A DNA stretch of 33,330 nucleotides from positions 1 through 33,330 of the forward strand of contig CATJCP010000295.1 of NCBI GenBank assembly GCA_949737515.1. Reading direction: 5' to 3'. The stretch comes from an uncultured Oscillospiraceae bacterium. Lineage in GTDB: Bacteria > Bacillota > Clostridia > Oscillospirales > Ruminococcaceae. The position numbers were made by a program, and so were the translations under genes. The first letter of the stretch is position 1. Each line of letters starts with the position of its first letter. Shown piece after piece: positions 1 through 9,073 of this stretch. The notes under the pieces were generated by a model, which was not told the origin of the DNA, did no database searches, and saw only the letters and a program-made list of their open reading frames with translations.

Positions 1-716
1 ATCCCGCCGCGGTACATCTGTATCAGGGTGTGTTCCGCCATTTCCAGACAGGTTTTATTGCCCTCCCGCTCATACAGCGCCATCAGGAACAAAAGGTTAT
101 GGGGCGAGGGGAATTTAGGCGCTCTGCCAAAGCCACCGTTTTTCCGGTCATAGGTTCGTTCATAAATCGCGGCAGCAGAATCCAAAAGCTCAATATCCGC
201 TTTGGATTTTACATTCTCCTGCTGCTCCAACTGGGAAATGATTTCCTGGGCCTGGTATAAAAGGGCGGCGCGATCCTGCTCCCATTTTTCATGGACAGCC
301 AAAAGCAGTTCCCGCAGCCCAATCATTCCGCCTCGGCTTTTCTTTGGGAAATAGGTTCCCGCTAAAAAGGGTTCCTGTTCCGCTGTCATGAAAATACTGG
401 TAGGCCAGCCCCCGCTTCCAGTAAACGCCTGGCACACTGACATATAAATGCTGTCGATATCAGGGCGTTCCTCTTTATCAACCTTGATAGAAATGAAATA
501 CCGGTTGAGGAGACCGGCAATTTCCTCATCCTCAAAGCTTTCATGGGCCATAACATGGCACCAATGGCAGGTACTATAGCCAATGCTGAGAAAAACGGGC
601 TTATCTTCTTCCCGCGCCCGCCGGAAAGCTTCTTCTCCCCAGGGGTACCAGTTTACCGGGTTTTCCGCGTGCTGGAGCAGGTAAGGGCTGGTTTCATACT
701 GCAATTGGTTGGGCAT
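1..716 (-). CDS. Thioredoxin-domain protein, YyaL/DUF255 family (partial, C-terminus outside window)
   Basis: The reading frame opens at an ATG (716) and stays open to the left edge, giving about 238 residues of a protein that normally has roughly 600-700. The N-terminus has the hallmark of the DUF255/SSP411 family: a [17 protein letters not shown]-type opening followed by a thioredoxin-like CHWC motif at residues 50-53 and then [22 protein letters not shown] segment and a GGWP segment follow, both typical of this family. In the known family the thioredoxin-like domain precedes an alpha/alpha toroid resembling N-acyl-glucosamine epimerases. The biochemical role is not established; a redox or disulfide function is inferred from the CxxC. 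It starts 4 bases after the stop of the upstream Rieske oxidoreductase, so the two are almost certainly co-transcribed. Confidence 0.93.
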   Translation of the reverse strand, partial: MPNQLQYETSPYLLQHAENPVNWYPWGEEAFRRAREEDKPVFLSIGYSTCHWCHVMAHESFEDEEIAGLLNRYFISIKVDKEERPDIDSIYMSVCQAFTGSGGWPTSIFMTAEQEPFLAGTYFPKKSRGGMIGLRELLLAVHEKWEQDRAALLYQAQEIISQLEQQENVKSKADIELLDSAAAIYERTYDRKNGGFGRAPKFPSPHNLLFLMALYEREGNKTCLEMAEHTLIQMYRGG

Positions 717-720
717 AGTC

Positions 721-2019
721 TCACATCCTTTTATCATCTGTGGCGGGATTGTCGATCAGCATACCGTTTTCGCCAAAGCGGGAACCGTGACAGGGACAGT
801 CCCAGCTTCGTTCCTGAGTATTGTATTTTAAAGCGCATCCCATATGCGGGCATCGGGGGACAGTAGGGGTTATTATCCCTAAAACTGCTTCCAGCCCGTT
901 CACTGCAAGCTGTGGACGGAAAACCGTCCGGGAAGGGGAGAATAAATCCTTGTATGGGTTATCCTTTCCCAACACCAAGTCACGCAGGAGCAGCGCCGCC
1001 GCCATAGAAGATGTCATCCCCCATTTATTAAAACCAGCAGCAACATAAAGGTTAGGGGTGCCTTTGGAGTACTGTCCAATATAAGGGACACCGTCCAGCG
1101 TCATACAATCCTGGGTTGCCCAGCGGGCTGTTTCCTGGGCGTTTGGATAATGCCGCCGGGCAAATTCCTCCAATTCCCGCCAGTTGCCCCCTTTTTTCCC
1201 GGTTCGGTGTCCTCCCCCGCCAAGCAGGAGCAAGCCGTCGTAATTGCGGAAGGACAGGCCGTTTTCCTGCCCGTCTATATACATCCCGCCCACATCCAAG
1301 GCATTTTCCAGGGCCGTTACATAAGAGCGGTTTTGATACAGCTTGATAAAATACCCGCCGTGTTTGTTGAGAATCGGGAAATGGGTCGCAATAATGATTT
1401 TTTCCGCCGAGATGGTTCCGCCGGAAGTAACCGCTTTGCCGGGCATTAGCTCCAAAACTTTGGTATGTTCAAAAATACGCAGGTTTTTGGAAACAGCAGC
1501 GGCAAATTTCAAAGGGTGGAACTGCGACTGTTCCGGGAAGCGAACCGCCCCTGCAACGGGAAACGGCAAAGGCAGTTCTGATACAAATTCCCCACGAAAG
1601 CCAATTTGATCCAACGCGGTTAATTCTTTTTCAATTTCCCTCCGGCTGTCGAGGGAATAGGCAAAGGAATCTTTCTCCTCAAAGCCGCAGCCCAGGTTTT
1701 GGCACAGGATGCGGTATTGTTCCAGGGCTGCCTGGTTGGCTTCCAGATAAAGGCGGGCCTTTTCAGCGCCGAATGTATGGATAAGTTTATGATAAATCAA
1801 ACCATGCTGGGATGTAATCTTTGCCGTCGTATTTTTGGTAATGCCGCCGCATATCCTGTCCGCCTCCACCAAGGCATAATCCGCGCCTGCCTGGGAAAGC
1901 TGGAAAGCACACAAGAGCCCGGCGATTCCGCCGCCGATAATCAGTATATCTGTTTTTAAGTCTGACTGCAACGGCTCGAAACTGGGCAGGGTTACCGTTT
2001 GCGTCCATACAGAATCCAT
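721..2019 (-). CDS. FAD-dependent oxidoreductase with C-terminal Rieske [2Fe-2S] segment
   Basis: This is a 432-residue cytoplasmic flavoprotein. A dinucleotide-binding GxGxxG motif sits at residues 29-34, followed by an acidic end to the second strand (VEAD), as in DAO/glycine-oxidase-type FAD enzymes. The C-terminus carries Rieske iron-sulfur ligands: CPH at 390-392 and CPCH at 408-411, with the extra pair C395 and C410 that usually forms a disulfide. The domain order matches Bacillus YhfW-type proteins. The stretch between the FAD domain and the first Rieske cysteine is short, so the Rieske fold looks minimal. The ATG at 2019 has GAGGTG at good spacing. The substrate is unknown. It forms a two-gene unit with the YyaL-like gene. 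It lies about 200 bp beyond the AraC regulator, behind a terminator. Confidence 0.9.
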   Translation of the reverse strand: MDSVWTQTVTLPSFEPLQSDLKTDILIIGGGIAGLLCAFQLSQAGADYALVEADRICGGITKNTTAKITSQHGLIYHKLIHTFGAEKARLYLEANQAALEQYRILCQNLGCGFEEKDSFAYSLDSRREIEKELTALDQIGFRGEFVSELPLPFPVAGAVRFPEQSQFHPLKFAAAVSKNLRIFEHTKVLELMPGKAVTSGGTISAEKIIIATHFPILNKHGGYFIKLYQNRSYVTALENALDVGGMYIDGQENGLSFRNYDGLLLLGGGGHRTGKKGGNWRELEEFARRHYPNAQETARWATQDCMTLDGVPYIGQYSKGTPNLYVAAGFNKWGMTSSMAAALLLRDLVLGKDNPYKDLFSPSRTVFRPQLAVNGLEAVLGIITPTVPRCPHMGCALKYNTQERSWDCPCHGSRFGENGMLIDNPATDDKRM

Positions 2020-2065
2020 TTTTTCACCTCATTAGAGAGCTGTACTAATTTTCGATCAAATGGAT

Positions 2066-2110
2066 ACAAAAATCGGGCCTAAAAACAGCGGAAGTTTTTT
2101 CGACCCGATT
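2066..2110 (-). terminator. Rho-independent terminator after the AraC regulator
   Basis: Read on the minus strand, an AATCGGG arm (2104-2110) pairs with CCCGATT (2071-2077), with an inner AAAAAC/GTTTTT pairing, and is followed directly by a T run. It lies 109 bases after the stop of the AraC regulator gene and before the FAD oxidoreductase. It therefore closes the long sugar operon and separates it from the Rieske/YyaL pair. Confidence 0.75.
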
Positions 2111-2218
2111 GATGTTCCATTTTAACCGGCCATCGGTATTAGATTCTCCTGAACAGCATCATTTTATTCTGCCCGCAGCCCTTTAGAGCCTGCCAAGGTA
2201 AAACTTTATGTCCACCGG

Positions 2219-4528
2219 CTATGGAGCTTTATCCAATTTGGCCGCAGAGGACCGATAGCCCCCTGGCGTCACGCCGGTAAGCTCCTTAAAGACATGGATA
2301 AAATATTTTGAGCTGCTGTATCCGGTGGACTGGGCGATATCTTTGATCTTCATGTCCGTTTCCAGCAAAAGCCTGCTGGCATGGGAGATGCGGACGCCGG
2401 ACAGCAGCTGGTTAAAGCTTTTATCCCCATGGCTTTTCAAAATCTGATTGATGTAGGAAACGCTGATGTGGATCTCCTCGCTGACCGATTCCAGGCTCAT
2501 GGCGCTGTCCCCATAGTTGGCCTCAATATAATCCAGGATTTTTTGATAGTATATCTCGATCCTCCCGTTCCGGCGCAGCTGCAGGACCTTGATCAGCTCA
2601 GAAATCCGCTCCTCAAACAACCGCTCCACTGCCTTCCGGGACTTGAGGTTGAGGAAAATACTGCTCATGCCAGACCAATTCCCAATCACCTCCATGGGAA
2701 GGCTCAAATCATGGAGCAGCCGCAGCAAACCACTGTGAAGATGGGTCAGGGCAATAAAGGTTTCCGCCTGCGCCGTTCCTTCGGATGTGTAGAAAGCGTC
2801 CATCAGCTCGTTCAGCGTCTGCAGCGCGTCCCCGGCGTCGCAGCTGCGTATACAGTTGGAAAGACGGTTCTCCTTTTCGTAGGGGTAGGCGTACTGAAGC
2901 TGATTGCCCTCTTTTATGTCAGAATAATACAAAATCCCGCTCTTATTATAAAGAATATAATAATCCAGCGTCCACTGGGACCGCAGATAAGCCTGTCCAA
3001 CCTCGGTTAGCGTAATTTCCTGGTCATAGATGCAGGCATAGATATCCACATCGACCGATACATTGACAAACGCTGGCGTGGAGAGCAGTCTTTCCCGGAT
3101 CTCCCGGCATTTCCAGCGCTGGCCGTCCAGAAGCAGAACCGCTTCAAGGGTTTGTGTTTTTAATGCAAAACAGCTTTCATCCTGTATGCGGAAGGCGTCC
3201 AGCGCACTGTTCAATGCAGCCCAGCTATGCATTTCCCGGTCCGCGAAGTCAACGTCAGTAATGCTGTAATCCGGCCTGAGGCGTAGGACGCATAAAAGCA
3301 GCCCTTCATGAGGGATCGCTATCCCATACTGGGCAAGCCCTTGGTCAATCTGCTCCAGGCTGCTCTGTTCAAAAAAGAGGAGCTGAATCAAATGCCGCTC
3401 CTGGAGTACGGGCTGAACCTCCTGCAGCTGCTGCCTCATATTTTTGCTGTCTTCCAACAGCTCCTCCAGCCCGCGGCTGTATTCCCGCATATTGGATTTG
3501 GCTGGCGGGGGAAGCTCTTTCTTCAACAGGTTCAGAAGCTCGTCAAAGGGCTTTGTGGTCCTGTTGGAAAAGAAGAGGGAGACAAAGAAGCTGAAAAACA
3601 GCAGCAGAAAGCAGATCAAAAAGATAAAGCGGGTCTGAACCGCCAGCGCCTCCTCCAGACTGTCCAGGGGATAGAGCTGCAGAAACTTCCACTCCATCCC
3701 CGGAAGGGTACTGTAAGCCAACAAATGCTTCTTTCCCCAAACGTCCACCACAAGGGAACCGTTTTCCCCCTCCAATGGGGCGGAAAGGGGGATCAGGTTT
3801 TGGATATCTTGGTAGAGCTCAATTCCCGGCTGGGCCAGGATGATCTCCTCCTTTTGGCTGAGGACCAGAAATGTGCCCCCCGCGCTGTTGTCGATCCGCC
3901 GCACCAGGTCGTTGTAAAGGGTCTGCGCGTCCACATTGATCACTAGGCATCCCGCTGGCTGAAGGGCCCCGTCCACCGGCAGCTTGGTAAAAATGGAGAT
4001 GACGTCCGTGGCCGTCCCGGAGTAAAGCCCCAGGGGGATCCGGTGGGTATCTATAATTTCAATGCTCCGGGAGCTGCGTCCAAACCAGTCCAAAAAGGCA
4101 GTATCCGGCGTTTCCTCCAGAACAGAGTACCCGTAAGAGGTAGAATAGACCAGAGACTGCCGGGTGGAAACTAGGTACACCGAAAAGATGTAGCGGCTGG
4201 AGGTCATAAGCTGTTTGGTGCGTGCAACAATCTCGGAAAGATGTTCGCGGTCCCTCCCTACGCCCTGATAAATAAACTGATGCACATCGCTGTCTGTATA
4301 CAGCTGCCCGCTGATATCCTGGATGGTATTGAGGACAATTTCGGAAGATGCAATGGCGGATTTCAGAGACAGTTCCGCCATTGCGTCCAGATTATCAAAC
4401 AGATCTTCCCGAAGTTTCGCCGAATAGAGCAGCGCGCCAAGGATAAGCGGAAGGACGCAAAGTGTGACGATGGCCTGTACCTTGACAAACAGCATCCGGT
4501 GGGCGAGGAGCTTTTTGATTCTGGGCAT
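2219..4528 (-). CDS. Membrane-anchored AraC-family transcriptional regulator with extracytoplasmic sensor domain
   Basis: I place the start at the ATG at 4528 because AAGGAGG precedes it by 9 bases; an upstream in-frame TTG at 4552 has no such site. The 769-residue protein has a short basic N-terminus and a membrane segment at about 13-35. A roughly 260-residue outer region, probably a Cache-type fold, follows. A second hydrophobic segment lies at about 301-321. A cytoplasmic linker leads to a C-terminal double helix-turn-helix AraC domain over the last 100 residues, with the typical SVSYINQILK and GYSSSKYFIHVFKELTGVTPGGYR features. Such proteins usually sense an external sugar, or a ligand-loaded binding protein, and activate a neighbouring transport operon. 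It is the last gene of the glycoside cluster, 56 bases after the MFS gene, so it probably controls that cluster. Confidence 0.88.
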   Translation of the reverse strand: MPRIKKLLAHRMLFVKVQAIVTLCVLPLILGALLYSAKLREDLFDNLDAMAELSLKSAIASSEIVLNTIQDISGQLYTDSDVHQFIYQGVGRDREHLSEIVARTKQLMTSSRYIFSVYLVSTRQSLVYSTSYGYSVLEETPDTAFLDWFGRSSRSIEIIDTHRIPLGLYSGTATDVISIFTKLPVDGALQPAGCLVINVDAQTLYNDLVRRIDNSAGGTFLVLSQKEEIILAQPGIELYQDIQNLIPLSAPLEGENGSLVVDVWGKKHLLAYSTLPGMEWKFLQLYPLDSLEEALAVQTRFIFLICFLLLFFSFFVSLFFSNRTTKPFDELLNLLKKELPPPAKSNMREYSRGLEELLEDSKNMRQQLQEVQPVLQERHLIQLLFFEQSSLEQIDQGLAQYGIAIPHEGLLLCVLRLRPDYSITDVDFADREMHSWAALNSALDAFRIQDESCFALKTQTLEAVLLLDGQRWKCREIRERLLSTPAFVNVSVDVDIYACIYDQEITLTEVGQAYLRSQWTLDYYILYNKSGILYYSDIKEGNQLQYAYPYEKENRLSNCIRSCDAGDALQTLNELMDAFYTSEGTAQAETFIALTHLHSGLLRLLHDLSLPMEVIGNWSGMSSIFLNLKSRKAVERLFEERISELIKVLQLRRNGRIEIYYQKILDYIEANYGDSAMSLESVSEEIHISVSYINQILKSHGDKSFNQLLSGVRISHASRLLLETDMKIKDIAQSTGYSSSKYFIHVFKELTGVTPGGYRSSAAKLDKAP

Positions 4529-4584
4529 CTCCAATATCCTCCTTAAAAACAAGCTTGACCACTGACCACGTAACCGCCGCCCGT

Positions 4585-5751
4585 TTATTCAGCTGGAGCA
4601 GTCCCCCGGTATGTCAAAAGAAAGAGGGCAAACGCGGCGGCCGCCAGCAGGCAGGAGGCCAAAGCCGCTGCCAGCATGTGGTCCACCCCAAAACGATCAG
4701 CCAGCTGTCCGCCGAGAAAGCTTCCCACCACGCTGCCCGCTCCAAAGCTGACCGCCGCATTGACCGACTGAGCAAGGGTCTGCCGTTTCTGCGGCACAAT
4801 CCGTCCAATGTAGGGGATGGAGACAACATAGTAAACTCCATATCCTATTCCCTGGAACAGCTGCGCCAAAATGACCTGGCCTGGAGAGCTGGCCCCCAGC
4901 AAACACAGAATCTTAATGCAGAAGCAGAACATAGCACATGCCAACAGCCTGCCAGGGGCAAACCGGACAAGGAGCCGCCGGGAAAGGAGCATAAACGCCG
5001 CCTCGGATAAGCCGCATACCAAAAAGGCGATTCCCAGATGGGAGGCGTCTCCCCCGCGGTCATCCATAACAACTGAAAGCAGGCTGCTCACCGCGCAGTA
5101 TCCGGTAAAAAGCAGAAAGGTGCTGGCCATCAGCGCCAAAAAGGGCCGATTATATATCAGTCTTTCACTTTGATCCGGCTGTATGCATTTTTCCGGCTGC
5201 CTGGTATCTGACATTTCCATGGGGGCGGAGAGCAGCAGAAGGATCCCAAGGATCAGCAGGCTGTGCAGGATGAAAACGAGGAAATAGCCGGTTTGGGCGA
5301 ACATCCTGCCGCAGACAGCAGCGGTAAGGGCGAAGCTCGTGGAGGCAATGCCACGCAGACGGCTGAATCCGCCTGTGTCCAGGTTACAGACGCACAGGGT
5401 GTTGAGCAGGGGCGGAGCGGAAAGCTCAGACGCGGCAAAGACTGCGCCGCAAACCAGCAAAAGCGGGAAACAGCCGGAAAAAATCCAGCTTGCCGCCACC
5501 GCGGCCGCCCCGGTGATGTACTGTATACAAAGTCCGGCCCGCTGTCCCCCTGCCCGGTCGCAGACTGCGCCCCAAAGGGGCTGGGCCACCATGGAAACAA
5601 GGCTGCACAGGGAGATGAAAAGCCCTGCCTGCGCTGCGCTGTACCCCAGGGAAAGCAGGAACATCGAGATATAGTCGTAGTAAACGCAAAGCGCCGCCAT
5701 ATGCAGGCAATAAAGCAGGGTGAGCCTCCCTGCGGGGTTTCTGCCCATCAT
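4585..5751 (-). CDS. MFS transporter
   Basis: This is a 388-residue polytopic membrane protein with about 12 hydrophobic segments, the usual size for the major facilitator superfamily. A loop after the second segment (GAVCDRAGGQR) corresponds to the family's DRxGRR-type motif, and a PQKRQTLAQSVN segment follows in the second half. The overall pattern resembles MFS_1-like (LacY/nucleoside symporter type) carriers. The open frame extends further upstream, but the ATG at 5751 is preferred: it overlaps the stop of the amidohydrolase gene as ATGA, and the extra N-terminal residues would lie wholly inside that gene. Translational coupling with the amidohydrolase and the PfkB kinase suggests a common substrate or product. 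Direction of transport and solute are unknown. Confidence 0.87.
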   Translation of the reverse strand: MMGRNPAGRLTLLYCLHMAALCVYYDYISMFLLSLGYSAAQAGLFISLCSLVSMVAQPLWGAVCDRAGGQRAGLCIQYITGAAAVAASWIFSGCFPLLLVCGAVFAASELSAPPLLNTLCVCNLDTGGFSRLRGIASTSFALTAAVCGRMFAQTGYFLVFILHSLLILGILLLLSAPMEMSDTRQPEKCIQPDQSERLIYNRPFLALMASTFLLFTGYCAVSSLLSVVMDDRGGDASHLGIAFLVCGLSEAAFMLLSRRLLVRFAPGRLLACAMFCFCIKILCLLGASSPGQVILAQLFQGIGYGVYYVVSIPYIGRIVPQKRQTLAQSVNAAVSFGAGSVVGSFLGGQLADRFGVDHMLAAALASCLLAAAAFALFLLTYRGTAPAE

Positions 5752-7061
5752 GAGGACAGGCCCTCCCCAAAGGCCAGGTACTCCTCCCAGGAAAAGCCGG
5801 GATGAAAACCGCCGCATACCTTCTTCAGCTTCTGGCCGCCGCCGCAAAGCAGGGATATGGTACAGGCCGCCATAAGCTTGGCCGGCAAAAGGTACGCAAG
5901 GTAGTCGTTTTGCGCTACAAATCCGGCCCTGTGGGGAAAATCGTCAAAGCCCGCCACTGTGGCCTGTACAGTGGGGATAAACTGGCTGAGATCCCCCACG
6001 TCGGAGACAACGCAGGCATAATCCTCCAAAAATACCGGCGCATCGCCGGACAGCTCCTTCCCGCAGGAGGCCACCAAGTCCGCCAGCTCCTGAGAGGGAT
6101 TCTGCTGCATAGGCCCTACCTGATTATGGATCACCGCTTCACCGCCAATGGCCATAGCGCCGCCGCGCATAGCCCGATCCAGCTTGCGGCTGGCGTCAAC
6201 CAATCCCTCCCGCGTACTGGACCTTAGGACGGTTTCAACAACGCAGCGCTCCGGTATGGTCCCCACAGCCCCGCCGTAGGAAATGCGGGAGTTGACGTTG
6301 ATATGGTCCTGGGGACGGAAGGTCTGGCGCAGTGCGTCGACGGCGGCCAGGGCCACTGTGGCACAGCTGAGGGCGTTTATCCCCAGATGGGATTCCCCTC
6401 CGGGATGCGCCTGCCTGCCAATAAAGGTTGTCGTCTTTTTCAAAATGGTGTTGGTATGCATCGGGACGCTGATCTGTCCCGGAATGCCAAAACCGGAATG
6501 GATGGAAAGGCAGGCGTCCACGCCTTTAAAGGCTCCCAGGCGGTACATCTCCTGTTTGCCGCTGAAAAAGCGCTGTCCCTCCTGCCGAAGGTCCTCGGCA
6601 AAGTCCGAGGAGATCCCCTCTTCAGCGGGGATTCCCATAAACAGGACGTCCCCGTCCAGATAAGGCATCATTGCCTTCAAACCAATTGCCGCACCCAGCA
6701 TAGCAGTCACCTGGGCATGGTGGCCGCAGGCATGGGCCGCCCCGGTTTCAGGGTCGGCGAAGGGATGCTCTGGACAAAAGATGGCGTCCAGCTCCCCAAA
6801 GACAGCGACAACCGGCGGTTTACCGGCAGAGCGGCTTCCCTCGGAGCCATGGAACCGTCCGCAAAGGCCGGTCCGGGCGATTCCGGTGCGGATATCCTCC
6901 ATCCCTAATGCCCGCATCTGCTTCTCCACATATCCGGCGGTTTTCCATTCCCGAAACCCAAGTTCCGGCATACCCAACAGGTCGTGGGCGATACTGGCAA
7001 TGGTACCGGCATTCTGGTCAATGGCGGCAAAGGCCGCCTCCTTGAGCTGTTGTTCGGTCAT
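5748..7061 (-). CDS. M20-family amidohydrolase, AbgB-like
   Basis: This 437-residue predicted cytoplasmic zinc peptidase/amidase belongs to the M20 family, in the branch that includes p-aminobenzoyl-glutamate hydrolase subunit B and related N-acyl amino acid amidohydrolases. Visible motifs are GELDA at 89-93, HACGHHAQ at 110-117 and PAEEG at 145-149, which carry the expected metal ligands and the catalytic glutamate. The length is normal for the family. It shares an ATGA overlap with the PfkB kinase upstream and another with the MFS gene downstream, so all three are translationally coupled. A role in removing an acyl or aminoacyl group from an imported compound is an inference from this context; the true substrate cannot be told. 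Confidence 0.9.
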   Translation of the reverse strand: MTEQQLKEAAFAAIDQNAGTIASIAHDLLGMPELGFREWKTAGYVEKQMRALGMEDIRTGIARTGLCGRFHGSEGSRSAGKPPVVAVFGELDAIFCPEHPFADPETGAAHACGHHAQVTAMLGAAIGLKAMMPYLDGDVLFMGIPAEEGISSDFAEDLRQEGQRFFSGKQEMYRLGAFKGVDACLSIHSGFGIPGQISVPMHTNTILKKTTTFIGRQAHPGGESHLGINALSCATVALAAVDALRQTFRPQDHINVNSRISYGGAVGTIPERCVVETVLRSSTREGLVDASRKLDRAMRGGAMAIGGEAVIHNQVGPMQQNPSQELADLVASCGKELSGDAPVFLEDYACVVSDVGDLSQFIPTVQATVAGFDDFPHRAGFVAQNDYLAYLLPAKLMAACTISLLCGGGQKLKKVCGGFHPGFSWEEYLAFGEGLSS

Positions 7062-8050
7062 TTTTCTCCCTCCCTCAATTCTCCTTTAAAGATTGCGCTG
7101 CTGTAATAGCGCAGCCACTTCTCCCCCGATGCCGGGTCAATCCGTCCGGTTTCCAAAAAGTCCAGGGCCTCCCGCCGTGTGGGAATCCCAGCCCGTCCTC
7201 CCAGAACCGTGCACTTGACCGCGGAGACCGCGCTGGCAAATTTTGCGCACTCCGCGCTGGACCACCCCTCCAGCATCCCAAAAATAAAGGCCCCATGAAA
7301 GACATCCCCCGCGCCGGTGGTATCTTTCACTGGAACAGAAAAGGCGGGCTGATAGAAAAATCCTGTGCTGTCAAGCCCTACGCATCCCTTTTCCCCCAGA
7401 GTGATCACCGCGATGTCCGGTCCCCGCTGGCGCAGCCTTGACAGATACGCCTGGTAGTCCTCCGGCTTTTCCGGCGCTGCGTCGGGAAACATCCCCTCAA
7501 AAAAATACTCAGAACCGATGCAGACGTCTATCAGCCCCAAGTGCTCCTCTAAAAGAGGGTGATAGCGGTCAGCGTCCAAAACCACCCGACCACCTGCCTC
7601 CCTGGTCCATCCGGCAGCGGCGCGGGACGGCTGGTCCAGGGCGCTCAAATGGAGAAACTGCGCACCGCATATGTAGTCCCTCGGCAGTTCCTCCACGGAA
7701 AGGGACTTCAACTGGCCCAACTTTCCGATATAGGAGCGGCCCAGGGTTTTCCTTTCAGCCAGGCAGATACAGAACTCTGTTTCCCCACCCTTCCGGACCA
7801 CAACTCTTTCCATATCGACGCCGTTTTCCCGAAAATCCCGCAGAAGGAACCGCCCATACATATCGTCTCCAACCGTTGACAGCATCCCGCAACGCGCCCC
7901 CAAACGCCCCAACGCCACCAGGGCGGTAGGGACCTTGCCGCCGCCCTGCCAACTGGAAGCGTAAAGGGGCGTAAACTGATTGGTCCCAGGCAGCCGGTCA
8001 ATTTCCGCAATATAGTCAACGCAGCAGGAACCAAGCCCAACAACATCCAT
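7058..8050 (-). CDS. PfkB-family (ribokinase-like) sugar kinase
   Basis: This 330-residue cytoplasmic kinase transfers phosphate from ATP to a sugar or related alcohol. The N-terminal substrate-binding GGG lies at 36-38. The C-terminal signature DTTGAGDVFHGA lies at 243-254, with D249 as the predicted catalytic base. KCTVLGGRAGIP at 279-290 closes the nucleotide site. The last segment resembles that of several sugar kinases, including the sulfofructose kinase YihV, but this alone does not fix the substrate. The start at 8050 has AAGGAGA at good spacing. The gene lies beyond a perfect inverted repeat that separates it from the aldolase gene, and overlaps the amidohydrolase by 4 bases. In the operon it would supply the phosphorylation step between isomerase and aldolase. 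Confidence 0.92.
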   Translation of the reverse strand: MDVVGLGSCCVDYIAEIDRLPGTNQFTPLYASSWQGGGKVPTALVALGRLGARCGMLSTVGDDMYGRFLLRDFRENGVDMERVVVRKGGETEFCICLAERKTLGRSYIGKLGQLKSLSVEELPRDYICGAQFLHLSALDQPSRAAAGWTREAGGRVVLDADRYHPLLEEHLGLIDVCIGSEYFFEGMFPDAAPEKPEDYQAYLSRLRQRGPDIAVITLGEKGCVGLDSTGFFYQPAFSVPVKDTTGAGDVFHGAFIFGMLEGWSSAECAKFASAVSAVKCTVLGGRAGIPTRREALDFLETGRIDPASGEKWLRYYSSAIFKGELREGEK

Positions 8051-8075
8051 TTCTGTCTCCTTTCACGCAGTACAT

Positions 8076-8131
8076 CCAAAAATCGAGCCAGAAAAAGCGT
8101 TGTTTGACTGGCTTTCAGGCTCGATTTTTGG
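8076..8131 (-). terminator. Perfect 14-bp inverted repeat between aldolase and kinase genes, terminator-like
   Basis: CCAAAAATCGAGCC (8076-8089) and its exact complement (8118-8131) flank a 28-base loop. The A-rich outer end on one side and the T run on the other make a symmetrical, possibly two-way terminator. All genes around it point the same way, so here it would act as an internal, partial terminator that lowers expression of kinase, amidohydrolase, MFS and regulator relative to the genes before it. It could also mark the end of one operon and the start of a second, but I see no convincing promoter in the short gap before the kinase. Confidence 0.65.
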
Positions 8132-8189
8132 CTTGCGATTTAAAAAACTGAATCCCCGATCACAGCGCTCCCGGCGGCAAATGCCGGCG

Positions 8190-9041
8190 TCATTCCGCCT
8201 TTCCCAGGCCCAGACGGATCAAATGCCGGATATAGTTTTGGGCATGGGGGGCGGCTTCCTTCATGCAGTCGGACAAACGCGGCGTGGCCGGCCCGCCCTT
8301 CTGGATCACCTGGACAACGGCGTCGTATAAACATTGATTGTACTGGGTGGCAATGTTGAGCTTGTTGATCCCCCTTTGGAATGCCCCCAGAAGCTGATCG
8401 TCCGGGACGCCGCTCCCGCCGTGAAGAACCAGCGGCGTATCAATGCCGGCGTTCAGCTCTTCCAGCCGCTTGAGATCCAGGCAGGGCGTCTGCACATAAT
8501 TGCCGTGAGCGGTGCCGATGGCAACTGCCAGCTGGTCCGCCTCGGTTTGTGCCAGGTAATCCCTGGCACTCTGCAGATCGGTAAAGCCGGAGCTGTCGGT
8601 AAAATCCTCCGGGTTGGAGGCAAAGCCGACATGTCCCAGCTCCCCCTCCACGTCGATCCCCATGGCGTGGCAGCAGCGCACTACCTCCCGGGTATGGGCC
8701 ACATTTTCCTCAAAGGGCAGGGAAGAATAATCGGCCATTACGCTGGTGAAGCCGCCGGCAACCGCGGCGAGGGTGGTATCAAAGCTGGCGGAATGATCCA
8801 GCATCAGCCCCACCGGTATCTTCACCTGTGCGGCCAAGTCCTTGACTGTGGCGGCAAAGGTGGAAAAGGGCATTGTGGCGTGGTAGGTGGGGTATTCCAT
8901 CAGGATGACAGGGGCTTGCTCCTCCTCCGCCACCTGCAGCACCCAGCGGATACTTTCCAGGTTAAATGCCGCGAAGGAGATGGCGCAGTGTCCTTCCCGG
9001 TCAGACACGCGCAGGATATCTCTTACTTTTTCGACTGCCAA
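8190..9041 (-). CDS. Class II ketose-bisphosphate aldolase family (GatY/KbaY/FbaA-like, divergent)
   Basis: This 283-residue cytoplasmic zinc aldolase is close to the 284-286 residues of GatY/KbaY. Family members split ketose phosphates into dihydroxyacetone phosphate and an aldehyde. Predicted catalytic and metal residues are present: D82 and H83 in LMLDHS, E134 in GELG, H179 in IGTAHG and H207 in LHGGSG. Two normally conserved stretches differ. The usual HxDH is MLDH, and the usual DGSHLPFEEN is DYSSLPFEEN (104-113). The second zinc-site signature ends GF where G/A/S/T is usual. These changes suggest a substrate other than fructose or tagatose bisphosphate. The start is a TTG at 9041 with GAGG about 9 bases upstream, which gives the expected N-terminus. 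It follows the isomerase-like gene closely. Confidence 0.88.
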   Translation of the reverse strand: MAVEKVRDILRVSDREGHCAISFAAFNLESIRWVLQVAEEEQAPVILMEYPTYHATMPFSTFAATVKDLAAQVKIPVGLMLDHSASFDTTLAAVAGGFTSVMADYSSLPFEENVAHTREVVRCCHAMGIDVEGELGHVGFASNPEDFTDSSGFTDLQSARDYLAQTEADQLAVAIGTAHGNYVQTPCLDLKRLEELNAGIDTPLVLHGGSGVPDDQLLGAFQRGINKLNIATQYNQCLYDAVVQVIQKGGPATPRLSDCMKEAAPHAQNYIRHLIRLGLGKAE

Positions 9042-9073
9042 CAGAATCGCCTCAATTCATATGATTTTATGAT

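Noticed and set aside
5752-5847. N-terminal extension of the MFS transporter by 32 residues
   Set aside because: It lies within the amidohydrolase gene, is not membrane-like, and the ATGA overlap at 5748-5751 gives a natural start.
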